Shown here: piece after piece, positions 8,129 to 8,668 of the stretch
How the letters are laid out: each line of letters begins with the position of its first letter
Position numbering within the stretch: the first letter of the stretch is position 1
From: JAGNLM01 sp964439835
Lineage (GTDB): Bacteria; Pseudomonadota; Gammaproteobacteria; JAABTG01
Direction: 5' to 3'
Length of the DNA: 8,668 bases
Assembly: GCA_964439835.1 (NCBI GenBank)
Contig: CAYTPQ010000104.1
Span: 1-8,668, forward strand
Position numbers and translations under genes: made by a program
The notes under the pieces: generated by a model
What the model was told of the DNA's origin: nothing
Database searches by the model: none
The model's input: the letters and a program-made list of their open reading frames with translations, nothing else

Positions 8129-8668
8129 ATGACCGTGTCTAGCGCCGCCCGCGGGTGGCTTCCCATCATCCTGGTGGCCCTGCTCGCAGGCTGTGGCAAG
8201 AGCGAGCCCACGGCCTCGCCGGCGGCCGCGGCGCCACCGGCAGTCACGGTCGTCCGCGCGGCGCTCGAGGACGTGACGCCGACCCAGAGCTTCACCGGAC
8301 GGATCCAGGCCATGGACAAGGTCGACCTGCGCGCGCGGGTGCAGGGCTTCCTGGAGAAGCGGCTGTTCCAGGAGGGCGCGGACGTCAAGGCGGGGGACCT
8401 GCTGTTCGTCATCGAGAAGCCTCCCTACGAGGCCGCGGTGGCGGACGCGAAGGGCGCCATCGAGCGCGCCCAGGGGGCGCTGAAGCTCGCCGAGGTCGAG
8501 GTGGATCGGTACCGCGAGCTGGTCAAGAAGCAGGCCGCGGCCCAGAACGACCTGGACCTGCGGGTCGCCAAGCAGACCGAGGCCCGGGGCGCGCTGATGC
8601 AGAGCCAGGCTGCGCTGGAGAAGGCCGAGCTCGACCTGAGCTACACCGACGTCAAGGCCCCGTTGTCG
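8129..8668 (+). CDS. RND efflux periplasmic adaptor, 3' truncated
   Basis: The first 180 residues of a membrane fusion protein of the AcrA/MexA/HlyD-like group, which bridges an inner-membrane RND pump and an outer-membrane channel. The frame stays open to the window edge. Residues 1-22 are a lipoprotein signal with lipobox L19-A20-G21-C22, so the mature protein is lipid-anchored in the periplasm. A Pro/Ala-rich linker (27-38) leads to the first beta strands (VTVVRAALEDVTPTQSFTGR) and the first half of the lipoyl-like domain (VDLRARVQGFLEKRLFQEGA, then DVKAGDLLFVIEKPPYE, 66-101). Residues 102-172 form the alpha-helical hairpin, rich in A, E, K and Q heptads. DLSYTDVKAPLS (169-180) begins the second lipoyl half. 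Start: ATG 8129 with GAGGG 8 nt upstream. The pump gene is expected just beyond the right edge. The substrate cannot be inferred. Confidence 0.93.
   Translation, partial: MTVSSAARGWLPIILVALLAGCGKSEPTASPAAAAPPAVTVVRAALEDVTPTQSFTGRIQAMDKVDLRARVQGFLEKRLFQEGADVKAGDLLFVIEKPPYEAAVADAKGAIERAQGALKLAEVEVDRYRELVKKQAAAQNDLDLRVAKQTEARGALMQSQAALEKAELDLSYTDVKAPLS

Noticed and set aside
7725..8132. A 135-codon plus-strand frame whose stop overlaps the efflux adaptor ATG (ATGA)
   Set aside because: The overlap looks like translational coupling, but the sequence is R/G/P-rich without a domain, and its start lies in the glgP ribosome-site region with no Shine-Dalgarno of its own.

Overview
This window is a compact, clearly GC-rich stretch of bacterial chromosome. 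Gene types point to a Gram-negative proteobacterium: lipoproteins with lipoboxes, glycine-zipper envelope proteins, a Rap1a/Tai-fold secreted protein, and the lipoprotein adaptor of an RND-type efflux pump. I lean towards a gammaproteobacterium of the Chromatiales kind, from the look of the proteins and the GCAGAG-rich dispersed repeat. That placement is inference and cannot be settled here.

Layout, left to right. (1) 1-164 is the C-terminal tail of a plus-strand gene that starts outside the window. (2) 165-273 is a short gap holding a striking 51-nt stem-loop. It lies just upstream of the ribosome binding site of a plus-strand glycine-zipper exported protein (274-786). (3) An aspartyl/asparaginyl beta-hydroxylase family gene (802-1635, minus) converges on it, with only 15 bp between the stops. 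(4) 1636-1860 holds a small perfect inverted repeat, the best Shine-Dalgarno of the window and a 29-codon ORF that starts like a signal peptide and ends abruptly. (5) On the minus strand, read right to left, come glycogen phosphorylase (7718-5214), phosphoketolase (5061-2659), a Rap1a/Tai-family exported protein (2604-2203) and a glycine-zipper lipoprotein (2133-1861). (6) 7719-8128 is a 410-bp divergent control region. (7) The first 180 codons of an RND efflux periplasmic adaptor (8129 onward, plus) run off the right edge.

The metabolic core is the glgP-xfp pair. Phosphorolysis of glycogen gives glucose 1-phosphate. After isomerisation to fructose 6-phosphate or xylulose 5-phosphate, phosphoketolase cleaves it with phosphate to acetyl phosphate. 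Both steps spend inorganic phosphate rather than ATP, so together they give a low-cost route from storage glucan to acetyl-CoA or acetate. A 99-bp inverted-repeat element sits between the two genes and may punctuate their transcript.

The remaining genes concern the cell envelope. I see no CRISPR array, tRNA, rRNA, transposase, phage gene or toxin/secretion locus, and no clear new multi-gene system. The items most worth a second look are non-coding or marginal: the 201-251 stem-loop, the 1733-1853 leader-like ORF with its palindrome, the 5101-5199 repeat, and the palindrome at 8015-8038 ahead of the efflux gene.
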